This document shows, piece after piece, positions 1 through 10,070 of a DNA stretch of 64,000 bases. The stretch is from Lewinellaceae bacterium (lineage in GTDB: Bacteria > Bacteroidota > Bacteroidia > Chitinophagales > Saprospiraceae), in contig JACJYH010000005.1 in NCBI GenBank assembly GCA_020636195.1, forward strand, positions 186,001 to 250,000, in the 5' to 3' direction. Each line of letters begins with the position of its first letter. Positions within the stretch are counted from its first letter, which is position 1. The notes below the pieces were generated by a model that was given only the letters and a program-made list of their open reading frames with translations, ran no database searches and was not told where the DNA came from. The translations under genes were made by a program, and so were the position numbers.

Positions 1-3000
1 TGACAAAGGTGGTGAAGAAGATGATCATGATCCTGCTGGTATCGAGATATTTGACTTAGCATTATTTATGGTCAATGATACAGACATTCTTCAAAATTAT
101 GGAGACAATGTTGCCCAAACGATTACAGTTACCAATCAGGGTAGTGTTGCAAGCAATGGTTTTGACGTGACTGTTTATGTTCCTGCCGGTTATACCTTTA
201 GTACATCCAATAATCCTGGATGGGTGGATAATGGCAACGGTACAGTAAAATATGTTTCATCAGAATTTTTAGTGCCGGGAGAAACTGTTCAATACACACT
301 TAATCTGACAGCTGTACCAACTAAGCAAGTAGATGGATGGTTGGTCTATGCAGAAATAAGTAGAGATAATAGTGTAGAACCTGGTGTAACTGTTGATATA
401 GACAGTAGACCAGATACAAATAGAAATAATGATTCAGGTGGTGCGGTAAATACAACTAGTGATAATGTCATGACAGGTGTAGGCATCGATAGATATGGAA
501 ATCCAACATCAGTATTTGGAAGTACAGATCCAGCAACAGATGAGGACGACCATGATCCAACTATCATCAGAGTATTTGATATGGCATTGTACAAGCAACT
601 TGTTACAACAGCACCTTATCAATACGGAGATGTACATGAATTCAAGGTTTGTGTTGTCAATCAAGGTAATCAAGTGATGCAGAATGTTCAAGTTACTGAC
701 TATTTACCAACTGGTTACACATTTAATGCAGCTTCAAATCCAGGCTGGTCAGTTTCAGGTGCAAACCTAGTCACTCAGATTTCCGGTCCTGTAGCCGTTT
801 GTGATACAGTATGTCTAAGTCTATTCCTTAATTTTGATATGACAACAGGTGGAAGGAATAACTGGATCAATTACTCAGAAATCACAAGCATGGAAGATGT
901 TACCGGAACTGTAAGAGAAGATGTCGACAGTACTCCTGGATCAGATGGTCCGGATGAAAGAGATGTCTATCCTGGAGATCCAGCTGATGATGATACCACA
1001 TCCATAGATGAAGGAGGTGAAGAAGATGATCATGACCCTGCAGGACCAAAAGTATTTGACCTTGCACTATTTATGGTCAACGATACTGATATTCTTCAGG
1101 ATTATGGAGACGATGTGACTCATACTATCACTGTGACTAACCAAGGTAATATACCAAGTGATGGATTTACCATAACTGATTATGTACCTTCTGGTTATGT
1201 ATTCAATGCAGTTGATAATCCGGGTTGGGTAGATAATGGAAACGGTACAGTAAGTTATGTTTCTTCAGAATATCTTGAACCAGGTGAGACAGTACTTTAC
1301 ACGCTTGTTCTTGAAGCACAGCCAACTAAAGAACCAAATGGTTGGGTAAATTATGCAGAAATAAGCGTTGATCATAGCACTGATCCATTAGCAACAGTGG
1401 ATATTGATAGTAGACCGGATGCAATCAAAACAAATGATGCCGGTGGCGCAGTGAATACCACAAGTGATAATGTGATTACAGGCGTTGGTGTTAATAAAAC
1501 AGGTGCAGCAACAGATGTGTTTGGAAGTACTAATCCAGCCACTGACGAGGACGACCATGACCCAACTACAATCAGAGTGTATGATATGGCATTGTACAAG
1601 TCATTGAAGACAGCTGGTCCATACCATTATGGTGAGGTTCTTGACTTCGACGTATGTGTTGTAAACCAAGGAAATCAAATCATGACCAATGTTGCAATTA
1701 AGGATTATTTGCCAGCAGGTTATGAATATGAAGTTGCTAACAATACTTCTGGAATTTGGACTGTTTCAGGTACAGATCTTACGGCTAATATAGCTGGCCC
1801 AGTGGCAGTTTGTGATACAATTTGTTTACCACTTAAATTGACTATCCGTCAAACAACAGGTGGTGAGAAAGATTGGATCAACTATGCTGAAATCACAGGT
1901 ATGCAGGATGAGACAGGTACACCTCAGGATGATGTAGATAGTACGCCTGGTAGCGATGGCCCTGATGAAAGAGCCGTTGAACCTGGAGATACAGCAGATG
2001 ATGATACAACCAGTATAGATGAAGGAGGTGAAGAAGATGATCATGACCCTGCCGGAATTGAAATATTTGACCTTGCTCAAAGAAAAGTGACCAATGCAAC
2101 CGGACCATTCAAATATGGTGACATGGTGACATTTACATTTGAAGTATTCAATCAAGGTAGTATTCAAGCGAGTGGAGTTGAAGTTACAGATTACATCCCA
2201 TGTGGATTCAGATATGTAGCTGCCGCCAATGACTTCAATGGATGGACTTATGATTCAAATACCGGAATGGCGAAAGTCATCCTTCCTGGATCAATAGTTC
2301 CTGGTGGATCAGCTTCTATCACTATTCAGTTACAAGTACAACCATGTATCGTAGGAAGCACAAATGCTTGGACAAATATTTCTGAAATATCTGATTCAAA
2401 CAGTGACGATCCTAATGAACCAGCTGATGATATTGACTCTGTAACAGATGATAATCCAAACAACGACTCAGGTGGTGAGCCTGATGGTCCGAATGATGAC
2501 GTAGTCACTGAAGATCCTAATCTACCAGGTAATGATGATGAAGATGATCAAGACCCTGAAAGAATAGAAGTTGTTGACTTGGCATTGAAGAAAATCATGG
2601 TGACACAAGCTCCTTACAAGTACGGTGAAGTCATAGATTTTGACATCAAATTGTACAACCAAGGTAATGTAACCATGACGGATATGGAAGTGATCGATTA
2701 TATTCCTGCAGGATTTGAATTTGATCCAGCCATCAACCCAGATTGGGCAGGTGCATATCCTCAGGTATTCACAATCGTTTCTGGACCTTTAGCACCAGAA
2801 GATAGTACGACTGTTACCATTAAACTTAAATTAGTTCAAACAAATGGTGGTAGTAAAGTATATTACAATGGTGCAGAAATATCCGGCATGAGCGATGAAG
2901 ATCATACACCAAGGGATAATGACGATGCAGATAGTACACCAGATACTAATCCGGATAATGACAATCCGGTGACTCCTGGTGGTGATAATGACGATGTAGT

Positions 3001-6000
3001 GGATGAAAGTCCTAACAATCCGAACACTCCAAGTGATGATGATGAAGATGATAATGACCCAGCAGGTCCACAAATCTTTGACTTAGCCATGAGGAAAGTT
3101 CAGCTTACAGCATTGCCAAGCTTTAGTTACGGACAGACAGTCACATTCAGCATTGAATTATTCAACCAAGGTAATGTGGATGCTAAGGATATCGTCCTTG
3201 TAGATACTTTACCATGTGGATTAGAATTCATTGCAGATTCACCGGTCAATATAGCCAATGGTTGGGTTTATGATCCTACCACAAGGGAAGCTAGAACCAC
3301 ATATACCAATGTGTTGGCAGCCGGAACTACCGACAATGTTTCTATCGAAAATAGAGTTGTTCCATGTTACAGCAACGTAGCAACCGCATGGACTAACTGG
3401 ACAGAAATAGAATCAGCGGACGATAACGATCCTACTACCTCTACTCCTCCAACGGATATAGACAGTACACCTGATGGTAATAATACCAATGATACAGGTG
3501 GACAGCCTAATTCACCGGAAGATAATGAGATCAATGGTGATCCGAATAATCCAAATAATCCTGACGCACCACAAGACGAAGATGACCACGATCCTCATCA
3601 GATCGAAGTCTTTGACCTTGCGCTTAGAAAAGTTGTGGATGATAGAGGTCCATACATGATAGGTGAAACAGCAACATTTAGATTGAAAGTTTACAACCAA
3701 GGTAATGTACCTGCTGTAAATACTGTTGTCAATGATTACGTCAGAAGTGGATTTATATTCAATGCAGCCGATAATCCTGGTTGGACAATGGTAACAGCGC
3801 CTACTTCTGCAGCTGATGGTTTACTTACTTATACCATAACATCAAGATTGATGCCGGGTGACAGTCTTATAATACCATTATTGTTAGAGATTACCTTGGA
3901 TGAAAATCCAAATGTCCTTGACTGGTGGAATTATGGTGAAATTGGCATAGCTCAAGACACCTTAGGAAACAATAGGTTTGATGATGCTGATAGTTCTCCA
4001 AATTCAGATACTCCACGTGAAAATGAAGTCGAACCAGATGGTCCTTGGGATAATGTAATAGATGGAAATGGTCCTAACTTCGATCAAGACGAAGATGACC
4101 ATGATCCTGAAAAAGTCATTGTCGTAGGAGGTCTTGGAGACACCGTTTGGAAGGATTTAGATGGTAATGGCTTACAAGATCCGGGAGAACCTGGCATACC
4201 AGGAGTGACAGCGATACTTACAGATTGTGAAGGTAATGTATTAGCCACTCAAGTGACTGACAATAATGGATTCTATTTCTTCAATAATCTGATACCGGGT
4301 AACTATCAAGTTAACTTTGATATCAGTGCATTGCCGAAAGGTTGTGACTTCACTTACCAAGATGTAGGTGATGATGATGAAGTGGATAGTGATGTAAACC
4401 TTCAAGGTTACGGTCCATGTACATATATCACAGGCGGAGAATTTGACAGTACTTATGATGCAGGTTTATTGATCCTTGCAGCCATCGGAGATTTTGTATG
4501 GCATGATCTCAATGGCGATGGAGTACAAGGAGCTGGTGAGCCGGGTATCCCTGGAGTACAAGTCAATCTTTACAAAGGAAATGGAGATTATGTAGGTTAC
4601 ACATTTACTGATGTTAATGGTTATTACCTATTTGATTTCTTATATCCTGGTGATTACTATCTCAAGTTTATTGCTCCTGAAGGTAAGGATTTAACATTCT
4701 ACAATAGAGGTAATGATGCCACCGATAGTGATGTGGATGGTTCAAATGGTGATGGAACCACAGCAACTACCACATTGTCTCCTGGTGAGAGAGATATGAC
4801 ATGGGATGCCGGATATTACATGTGTATTCCGATTGGGGACCTAGTATGGTATGATATCAATAAGAATGATGTCTGGGATACTAACGAAAACGGATTGAAT
4901 GGTCTCAAGGTCAACTTGTGGAGAAATCATTTCGGAACATGGGTGATCTGGGATTACACGCTTACAGGACACAAACCAGATACTCCATCTGATGATGGTT
5001 ACTGGAAGTTCTGTGCACCTCCGGGACAATATTACGTACAAGTAATCATGCCACCATTAGGATTAGTGAGAGCTAGACCAAACATTGGTAGCATTGAAGA
5101 AATCGATAGTGATATCACCAATGCCAACGGACCTACGACGACAGATATGTTTACTGTTCTTTCAGGTCAGTCAGTGTGTGACTTGGGAGCTGGATTCTAT
5201 CCACAAGCATTAGTTGGTAATTTGGTTTGGAATGACCTTAATGCTAACGGTATCCAAGAAGCCAATGAACCTGCAGTGGGAGGTGTCCATGTAGAAGCAG
5301 TAGTAAAAGCTACTGGAGCAATCATGAGTGAAGCTGTCACAGCGGTGGATGGTTCATATAAATTGGAGAATATTGAGAAAGCAGATGTGTTCATGAGATT
5401 TGCACCTCCAACAGGATACGGAGCAACCTTACCACGAGTGACAGATGATGCTTTGGATAGTGATGTGGACCATTCAAATGGTGTTAATACAACGAGAGTC
5501 TTGTCAATGCAACCAGCAATGGAGAATTATAACATTGACATGGGTATTGTCTTCGGAGTATTACCTGTTGATTGGTTAGATATCAGCGCAGTTCGTGAAA
5601 ACGATACTCACATTGTAAAATGGAGTACAGCAAGAGAGGTCAATGTCAGCCACTATATAGTAGAAAGAAAGTTAGATGGTCAATCACAGTTTGAAGCTCT
5701 ACCTGGAAAAGTAGATGCAAAAGGCAATACGACCCTTAAAACTCACTACACATTTGTGGATACTGATGTTGAGAAAACAGGAGTGTACGTTTACAGAGTT
5801 CAGCAAGTGGACTTCGACGGTAAATTCACATATAGCCCATTGGCTGTAGTCAATCATATCGGAGAAACATCTGTAGGAATATTCCCGAACCCTGCACGTA
5901 CAAGTACAGAAGTGGAAGTGACATTGAGTCATGATAGCAATGTAACAATAGAAATGTATGACAGTGCTTCTAAATTGGTTAGAGTCATAGAATCTACCAA

Positions 6001-6124
6001 TGACATCAAGGCTGGATTACATAAATTCCCTGTAGATTTGAATCAAATTCCTTCAGGAGTTTACAATGTGATCGTGAATATTAATGGAGTAGCCACTCAT
6101 AAGAAGTTGATACGAATCGAATAA
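1..6124 (+). CDS. Giant repetitive surface protein with T9SS signal, 5' end missing
   Basis: The frame is open from base 2, so the true start lies upstream; 2,040 residues are visible. Eight modules of roughly 150-170 residues, each opening with a variant of 'DLALFM' or 'DMALYK', resemble DUF11-type beta-sandwich repeats. They are joined by very acidic linkers (for example 'DEDDHDP') that could bind calcium. Four SdrD-B-like domains follow, each starting with a variant of 'IGDFVWHDLNGDG'. Next comes a domain beginning 'LPVDWLDISA', often seen just before sorting signals, and then a type A T9SS C-terminal domain starting 'GIFPNPA' and ending 'KKLIRIE'. From these families I infer a long stalk-like protein exported by T9SS and anchored on the cell surface, perhaps an adhesin. 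Domain order is seen directly; the adhesive role is inference. A strong hairpin terminator follows the stop codon. Confidence 0.9.
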   Translation, partial: DKGGEEDDHDPAGIEIFDLALFMVNDTDILQNYGDNVAQTITVTNQGSVASNGFDVTVYVPAGYTFSTSNNPGWVDNGNGTVKYVSSEFLVPGETVQYTLNLTAVPTKQVDGWLVYAEISRDNSVEPGVTVDIDSRPDTNRNNDSGGAVNTTSDNVMTGVGIDRYGNPTSVFGSTDPATDEDDHDPTIIRVFDMALYKQLVTTAPYQYGDVHEFKVCVVNQGNQVMQNVQVTDYLPTGYTFNAASNPGWSVSGANLVTQISGPVAVCDTVCLSLFLNFDMTTGGRNNWINYSEITSMEDVTGTVREDVDSTPGSDGPDERDVYPGDPADDDTTSIDEGGEEDDHDPAGPKVFDLALFMVNDTDILQDYGDDVTHTITVTNQGNIPSDGFTITDYVPSGYVFNAVDNPGWVDNGNGTVSYVSSEYLEPGETVLYTLVLEAQPTKEPNGWVNYAEISVDHSTDPLATVDIDSRPDAIKTNDAGGAVNTTSDNVITGVGVNKTGAATDVFGSTNPATDEDDHDPTTIRVYDMALYKSLKTAGPYHYGEVLDFDVCVVNQGNQIMTNVAIKDYLPAGYEYEVANNTSGIWTVSGTDLTANIAGPVAVCDTICLPLKLTIRQTTGGEKDWINYAEITGMQDETGTPQDDVDSTPGSDGPDERAVEPGDTADDDTTSIDEGGEEDDHDPAGIEIFDLAQRKVTNATGPFKYGDMVTFTFEVFNQGSIQASGVEVTDYIPCGFRYVAAANDFNGWTYDSNTGMAKVILPGSIVPGGSASITIQLQVQPCIVGSTNAWTNISEISDSNSDDPNEPADDIDSVTDDNPNNDSGGEPDGPNDDVVTEDPNLPGNDDEDDQDPERIEVVDLALKKIMVTQAPYKYGEVIDFDIKLYNQGNVTMTDMEVIDYIPAGFEFDPAINPDWAGAYPQVFTIVSGPLAPEDSTTVTIKLKLVQTNGGSKVYYNGAEISGMSDEDHTPRDNDDADSTPDTNPDNDNPVTPGGDNDDVVDESPNNPNTPSDDDEDDNDPAGPQIFDLAMRKVQLTALPSFSYGQTVTFSIELFNQGNVDAKDIVLVDTLPCGLEFIADSPVNIANGWVYDPTTREARTTYTNVLAAGTTDNVSIENRVVPCYSNVATAWTNWTEIESADDNDPTTSTPPTDIDSTPDGNNTNDTGGQPNSPEDNEINGDPNNPNNPDAPQDEDDHDPHQIEVFDLALRKVVDDRGPYMIGETATFRLKVYNQGNVPAVNTVVNDYVRSGFIFNAADNPGWTMVTAPTSAADGLLTYTITSRLMPGDSLIIPLLLEITLDENPNVLDWWNYGEIGIAQDTLGNNRFDDADSSPNSDTPRENEVEPDGPWDNVIDGNGPNFDQDEDDHDPEKVIVVGGLGDTVWKDLDGNGLQDPGEPGIPGVTAILTDCEGNVLATQVTDNNGFYFFNNLIPGNYQVNFDISALPKGCDFTYQDVGDDDEVDSDVNLQGYGPCTYITGGEFDSTYDAGLLILAAIGDFVWHDLNGDGVQGAGEPGIPGVQVNLYKGNGDYVGYTFTDVNGYYLFDFLYPGDYYLKFIAPEGKDLTFYNRGNDATDSDVDGSNGDGTTATTTLSPGERDMTWDAGYYMCIPIGDLVWYDINKNDVWDTNENGLNGLKVNLWRNHFGTWVIWDYTLTGHKPDTPSDDGYWKFCAPPGQYYVQVIMPPLGLVRARPNIGSIEEIDSDITNANGPTTTDMFTVLSGQSVCDLGAGFYPQALVGNLVWNDLNANGIQEANEPAVGGVHVEAVVKATGAIMSEAVTAVDGSYKLENIEKADVFMRFAPPTGYGATLPRVTDDALDSDVDHSNGVNTTRVLSMQPAMENYNIDMGIVFGVLPVDWLDISAVRENDTHIVKWSTAREVNVSHYIVERKLDGQSQFEALPGKVDAKGNTTLKTHYTFVDTDVEKTGVYVYRVQQVDFDGKFTYSPLAVVNHIGETSVGIFPNPARTSTEVEVTLSHDSNVTIEMYDSASKLVRVIESTNDIKAGLHKFPVDLNQIPSGVYNVIVNINGVATHKKLIRIE
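68..2070 (+). repeat. Tandem 1,005-bp duplication inside the surface protein gene
   Basis: The two-module block starting at base 68 recurs starting at base 1073, an exact spacing of 1,005 bp (335 codons). Both copies open with codons for 'MVNDTDILQ', share the same order of motifs, and match at most codon positions. Modules 5 to 8 downstream are much more diverged. The pattern indicates a recent in-frame duplication of a two-domain unit, and more copies may lie upstream of the window. Confidence 0.85.
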
Positions 6125-6146
6125 TATTCAATTTGTTAAATGAATT

Positions 6147-6179
6147 AAGCCGATCGGTAATAACCGATCGGCTTTTTTT
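6147..6179 (+). terminator. Rho-independent terminator of the surface protein gene
   Basis: A 10-bp perfect stem (GCCGATCGGT pairing with ACCGATCGGC) with a four-base loop is followed by a run of seven T. It starts about 25 bases after the stop codon at 6124. The stem can also form on the other strand, but the T run suits transcription of the upstream gene. Confidence 0.9.
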
Positions 6180-6248
6180 ATTCCTAAATTTCTATTATTG
6201 TCATAAGGAAAGAATCATTTGTATGATTCGCTAACTTTTAGCTGCAAC

Positions 6249-9200
6249 CTAAAAATCAGTGCCGAATGAAAAATGCCATCTTGGGCGCAAGGATTCCCTC
6301 GTTTCTATTCCCCAAGCTCGGTCAATTTTAATAAAATATCCAAGCAACATAGTTCTGACTCCAAAGCCATAAGACATCACTAAAGGATCTCTAAAATAGG
6401 TCACATCCAGCTCTAATAATGGAGGGGAAACGATGTGTACTTGATTTAGTGGGTTTTTATCTGAATATGGTGAACTACCATACCAAGCCAACCCTGCATC
6501 ATAAAAGCCAACTATTTGAATGTGCTTAACAAATGAAGAGCCTCTGTTTTTTCCTAAAAAATATTGCATTACAGGGATTCTGGCTTCAATATTGGATAAA
6601 AGAAAAGTATTTCCATTTCTGATGTTATTCTTAAATCCTCTCATTTGGTAGGCATTGACTTTGTATGCATACGTATTGTCCGTTTGAATGGAAATAGAGT
6701 TATCAAACTGCTGAAAAAAAGAGTTTTCAACACCGCCCAAGTAATATAAAATCTTTTCTGAACCGAAAGACGTTGCACCAGCTATTCGTAGTGCTAATAT
6801 AGATCTTCTTAAAAATGGTTGATAATACCTTGCATCAAAGCCCAAGACTGTTGTGAAACCTTTGGATGGTTTGAATGAAAATCCATCTGTCACCAGCAAC
6901 TCAAAATGATTAATGATCTCTGAAAAAGCTTTGTATCTCAGGCCAACTCTCATATTGATACTTTCTTCGTATGAGTTATCAAATACATATTCCAATTTTA
7001 ATGATACCCTTTGTTCATTAGTTACACCAGTTTGAAATGATAATGGGTCAGAACTTTGTAGTTGATACCTATCATGTCTCAGTGATGTGGTGGCTTTGAC
7101 ACTTCTGTAAATATTAAAAGGATATTTCCATTGGTAAAGTCCTAGGAGAGTTCTTTTATTTGTTTTTGAAGGGAGGTTGGTATTGGGCAAAATATCATTA
7201 TTATACGTTATAGTCTTTCTATACGCTGCTATCCGTCTATCTATTCTTCTTCTGTTATTGTTATAAACGGCATATATTTCAGAACCATTGAAAGTAGTGG
7301 GAATACGGAGCCCGACCTCAACCTTATAATCTTCATATAGGTCAGTTGCTGTTCCCTTTAACAATATCCCTAATGGTGATGTCAGTAGTTGTGGTCGATC
7401 AGATGTATAGGACTCAAGACCTTCAAAAAGTACTTTATTGTCTAGCTTTGTAGAGATATCAATAATTGAAAATGGAATGTGAATGGGAGTTATTCTACTA
7501 TTTAAAATCTCTTGAGGTGCGATGTCTTCTTTTTCTTTAAAAATATTCAAATCAATGAAAGGTTGGGTTTCAGTATTTTTTGGTTTGAATGCCAGAGGTT
7601 GAATAGGTTCCGGAGTTCCATATTTTGATTGGAAATAATATCCTACTCGCATTGTGTCATTTTGAATGAGATTAGGTTTTTGTTGTTTATTTGTGAAGTT
7701 GCTTGTATGGTTTGTAATAAAGGCCGATGATACCGGTTTATTTAGCTGTATTGTATCAATGTTACTTATTTGAAATATTTGACTGTATTCTGACTTTTGA
7801 TACGTTAAAAATCCACCATTCTTTTGATCAATTGTATAATCCTCAATGGATGCAGGAGCATCTGTTACATATGTTTTTTGACCGCTAATGAGGTTTAATT
7901 TTACCAAATTTTTTCGTCCATTTTCATCTGACAGATAATATAAGTCATCTTGTATTATCTTTGGTGAAGTTTCATTGACATCTGGTGTTTTTGTCAATTG
8001 GATCAATGGTTTTCCTTGATCCTGCATAAAGAATATGTCAAAGTTTTCTGTGTGTGGTAATGTGTCATTGACGTTCTGAGCAATGATAGTTGAAGTCAAA
8101 TTAGACGCAAAGACAATTCCTTTTGTGTTCTTATACATCGCCATCTCAGCGTCTAATTTATCATAGGAGTTTTGCAAAATTGGGTGGTGATTTCTGTTTT
8201 TTGAGGTATAATTATACAAGTCAGAATATCCGCTTTGGTTGGCAGAAAAAACAAATGTTTCACCGTCAAAAGATGAAATAGAATATACACGTTGGAAATC
8301 CTCCGGTAATTCTTGTAATTCATTTTCTGAAGTCAGCGGATTGTATTTATGGAGATACAGTTTGTTATACTTTTCATACACATAAAACAAGAATTTCCCA
8401 TCAGATGACCATGAAATGACAGGATAATTGATATCGGTTTCTTGCATCATGTTCTTATAACCCAAGTTCAGAAGTTTTACCTCTTTATTTGAAGTAATAT
8501 CCTTTAACACCAAAGTGATTTTTCCAAAATCGTTAGTGGCATATGCTAAAAGATTGCCATCAGGATTGACCGATAACTTGGTTATGAATTTTTCTTTGAC
8601 AGATTTTTTCAATGGAAGTGCAGCCAGTGATGTGTATGATCTATTTTCATTTATAAAATAATCCAAGTAAAATTGTTTCCATTCAGCCATTAAATCAGGA
8701 ATACTTACCCCTAAAATAAACTCAAAGGCGTCAATGCTACCTTTGTTTATTTTGGCCAAGTACAATATATTTGGAATGTTTGATTTTCCATAAGTTTGGT
8801 CAATGAAATACCAAAAACTGTGACCTGCAACCCTTGGAAATGCTTCTGAAAGTCTGTTGAAGTCATGAAATTTTTGGCTCCTTTGCCAAATGTCATAAAA
8901 TTCGTTTTCAATGTCCGTATCCCAAGGTGAAGCAGCATAGTGCGTGACACCTTCAGAAAACCATTCCGGTATTTGTATGATTGATGAATTGTTCAAAAGC
9001 TCTTGAAAAGCAGTGCCATACATCATATTATTGAAATATACTTTAGCAGTACCGATTTTGATTTGTTTTCTCAAGTGCTGATGATTACCGTCAAAGTACA
9101 CCAACATTTTATTGCCTATGACTTTGGTAGTTCTATCATTCGTCAATAAAACTTCTTCATTTCCAATGTTGGATTGCTGGACATCGCTGATATCCGTATA

Positions 9201-9485
9201 AACCAAGATTTCTATCTTGTCATTGATCTTGTGTTCTAAAACTTTCTGTACATCATTGTGATCTGACTCTGCCAAGTTCATGGTAGTCAGTGCCACATTT
9301 TTACTTTTTCCGTACCAATAGGTGATGTAGTTTTGGGTTTCATACTTCCATTTGGCATCAAAATCATCGTGATATTGTACCCGATTTTTACCAAAAGGCG
9401 TGTAAATGCTTTGGGAAAAGCATACAACAATTCCAATAACCCACACCAACAGTGTGAGCGCAATCTTAACAGGTTGGTTATACAT
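6249..9485 (-). CDS. Outer membrane fusion protein: degenerate gluzincin domain, beta-propeller and Omp85-like barrel
   Basis: About 1,078 residues. I prefer the ATG at 9485 because it places the signal peptide ('MYNQPVKIALTLLVW', cleavage near 'CFSQ') at the terminus; an upstream ATG at 9518 would add 11 non-signal residues. After the signal comes a peptidase-MA-like region with 'PEWFSEGVTHY', the usual downstream motif of gluzincins, but the position expected to carry HExxH reads 'FQELL', so catalysis is probably lost. A TolB-like beta-propeller with blades such as 'WSSDGKFLFYVYEK' follows, then a bacterial surface antigen (Omp85/BamA-like) barrel ending in a terminal Phe. Bacteroidota homologues are often labelled TolB-like. 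The role is unknown; a surface or export function is inferred from the architecture. Confidence 0.8.
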   Translation of the reverse strand: MYNQPVKIALTLLVWVIGIVVCFSQSIYTPFGKNRVQYHDDFDAKWKYETQNYITYWYGKSKNVALTTMNLAESDHNDVQKVLEHKINDKIEILVYTDISDVQQSNIGNEEVLLTNDRTTKVIGNKMLVYFDGNHQHLRKQIKIGTAKVYFNNMMYGTAFQELLNNSSIIQIPEWFSEGVTHYAASPWDTDIENEFYDIWQRSQKFHDFNRLSEAFPRVAGHSFWYFIDQTYGKSNIPNILYLAKINKGSIDAFEFILGVSIPDLMAEWKQFYLDYFINENRSYTSLAALPLKKSVKEKFITKLSVNPDGNLLAYATNDFGKITLVLKDITSNKEVKLLNLGYKNMMQETDINYPVISWSSDGKFLFYVYEKYNKLYLHKYNPLTSENELQELPEDFQRVYSISSFDGETFVFSANQSGYSDLYNYTSKNRNHHPILQNSYDKLDAEMAMYKNTKGIVFASNLTSTIIAQNVNDTLPHTENFDIFFMQDQGKPLIQLTKTPDVNETSPKIIQDDLYYLSDENGRKNLVKLNLISGQKTYVTDAPASIEDYTIDQKNGGFLTYQKSEYSQIFQISNIDTIQLNKPVSSAFITNHTSNFTNKQQKPNLIQNDTMRVGYYFQSKYGTPEPIQPLAFKPKNTETQPFIDLNIFKEKEDIAPQEILNSRITPIHIPFSIIDISTKLDNKVLFEGLESYTSDRPQLLTSPLGILLKGTATDLYEDYKVEVGLRIPTTFNGSEIYAVYNNNRRRIDRRIAAYRKTITYNNDILPNTNLPSKTNKRTLLGLYQWKYPFNIYRSVKATTSLRHDRYQLQSSDPLSFQTGVTNEQRVSLKLEYVFDNSYEESINMRVGLRYKAFSEIINHFELLVTDGFSFKPSKGFTTVLGFDARYYQPFLRRSILALRIAGATSFGSEKILYYLGGVENSFFQQFDNSISIQTDNTYAYKVNAYQMRGFKNNIRNGNTFLLSNIEARIPVMQYFLGKNRGSSFVKHIQIVGFYDAGLAWYGSSPYSDKNPLNQVHIVSPPLLELDVTYFRDPLVMSYGFGVRTMLLGYFIKIDRAWGIETRESLRPRWHFSFGTDF

Positions 9486-9572
9486 GTTGAAAGATGTCCT
9501 GTCACAAAGATATTGCATTTTAAATGTAAAAAATGTTGTTTCTAAAACAAATCTGTTTTAAAAATTAAAAAA

Positions 9573-9604
9573 TTTCTCTTTCATGACATGATATCATATC
9601 TTTG
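9573..9604 (+). promoter_or_regulatory. Bacteroidota-type promoter (-33 TTTC, -7 TATCTTTG)
   Basis: TTTC at 9573-9576 and TATCTTTG at 9597-9604, spaced 20 bases, closely match the Bacteroidota consensus TTTG-N19-21-TAnnTTTG. Transcription would begin about 15 bases before the start codon of the lipoprotein gene at 9629. Confidence 0.65.
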
Positions 9605-9628
9605 TCCTAAATAATTTAATTTGTAGTT

Positions 9629-10063
9629 ATGAGAAAGTATGGACTATTTTTAAGCATTTTTTTGGCATTCTTTTCGGAAAGTTGCACCAAAGAGGATACG
9701 TGTGCTTCCATGAGGGAAAATTTAATTGGTCAATGGGAGGGAACAGTAGATAAAATTACTACTTTTGGTACAGATCAAGAATCAGAAGTAAAATCTATAG
9801 TTGTAGAGTTTTCCATTGATAATCAAGTAAGTTTCGAAAATTTTCCATTTAAAATGCAGTTTATTTACCAGTGTGATCCTGAAAAAATTGGTTTTTTTAA
9901 GGAATTTATTTTTTTAGGTGGTGACATTCCACCTTATGTTGATATTATAAAAAATAGCAACGATGAACAAATATGGGAAACTAGCTATTCTGATTTTGTA
10001 CAAGTAGACTCAACATTCAAAATGGCTACCGTCTTTCAGACTTATAATTTAAAAAAGAGATAA
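9629..10063 (+). CDS. Small hypothetical lipoprotein
   Basis: 144 residues. The N-terminus has a signal peptide ending in a lipobox ('SESC', Cys at about residue 19), so the mature protein should be lipid-anchored. The rest contains 'LIGQWEGTVDKI', a motif typical of lipocalin-like small beta-barrel proteins, and alternating beta-rich segments. I do not recognise a named family. It ends only seven bases before the SDR gene, so the two are probably co-transcribed from the promoter just upstream, but nothing shows a shared function. Confidence 0.7.
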   Translation: MRKYGLFLSIFLAFFSESCTKEDTCASMRENLIGQWEGTVDKITTFGTDQESEVKSIVVEFSIDNQVSFENFPFKMQFIYQCDPEKIGFFKEFIFLGGDIPPYVDIIKNSNDEQIWETSYSDFVQVDSTFKMATVFQTYNLKKR

Positions 10064-10070
10064 TACAGAT

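Noticed and set aside
1826..2167. 113-codon minus-strand frame inside the surface protein gene
   Set aside because: Arises from the repeated acidic codons of the sense strand; similar shadows appear at each module.
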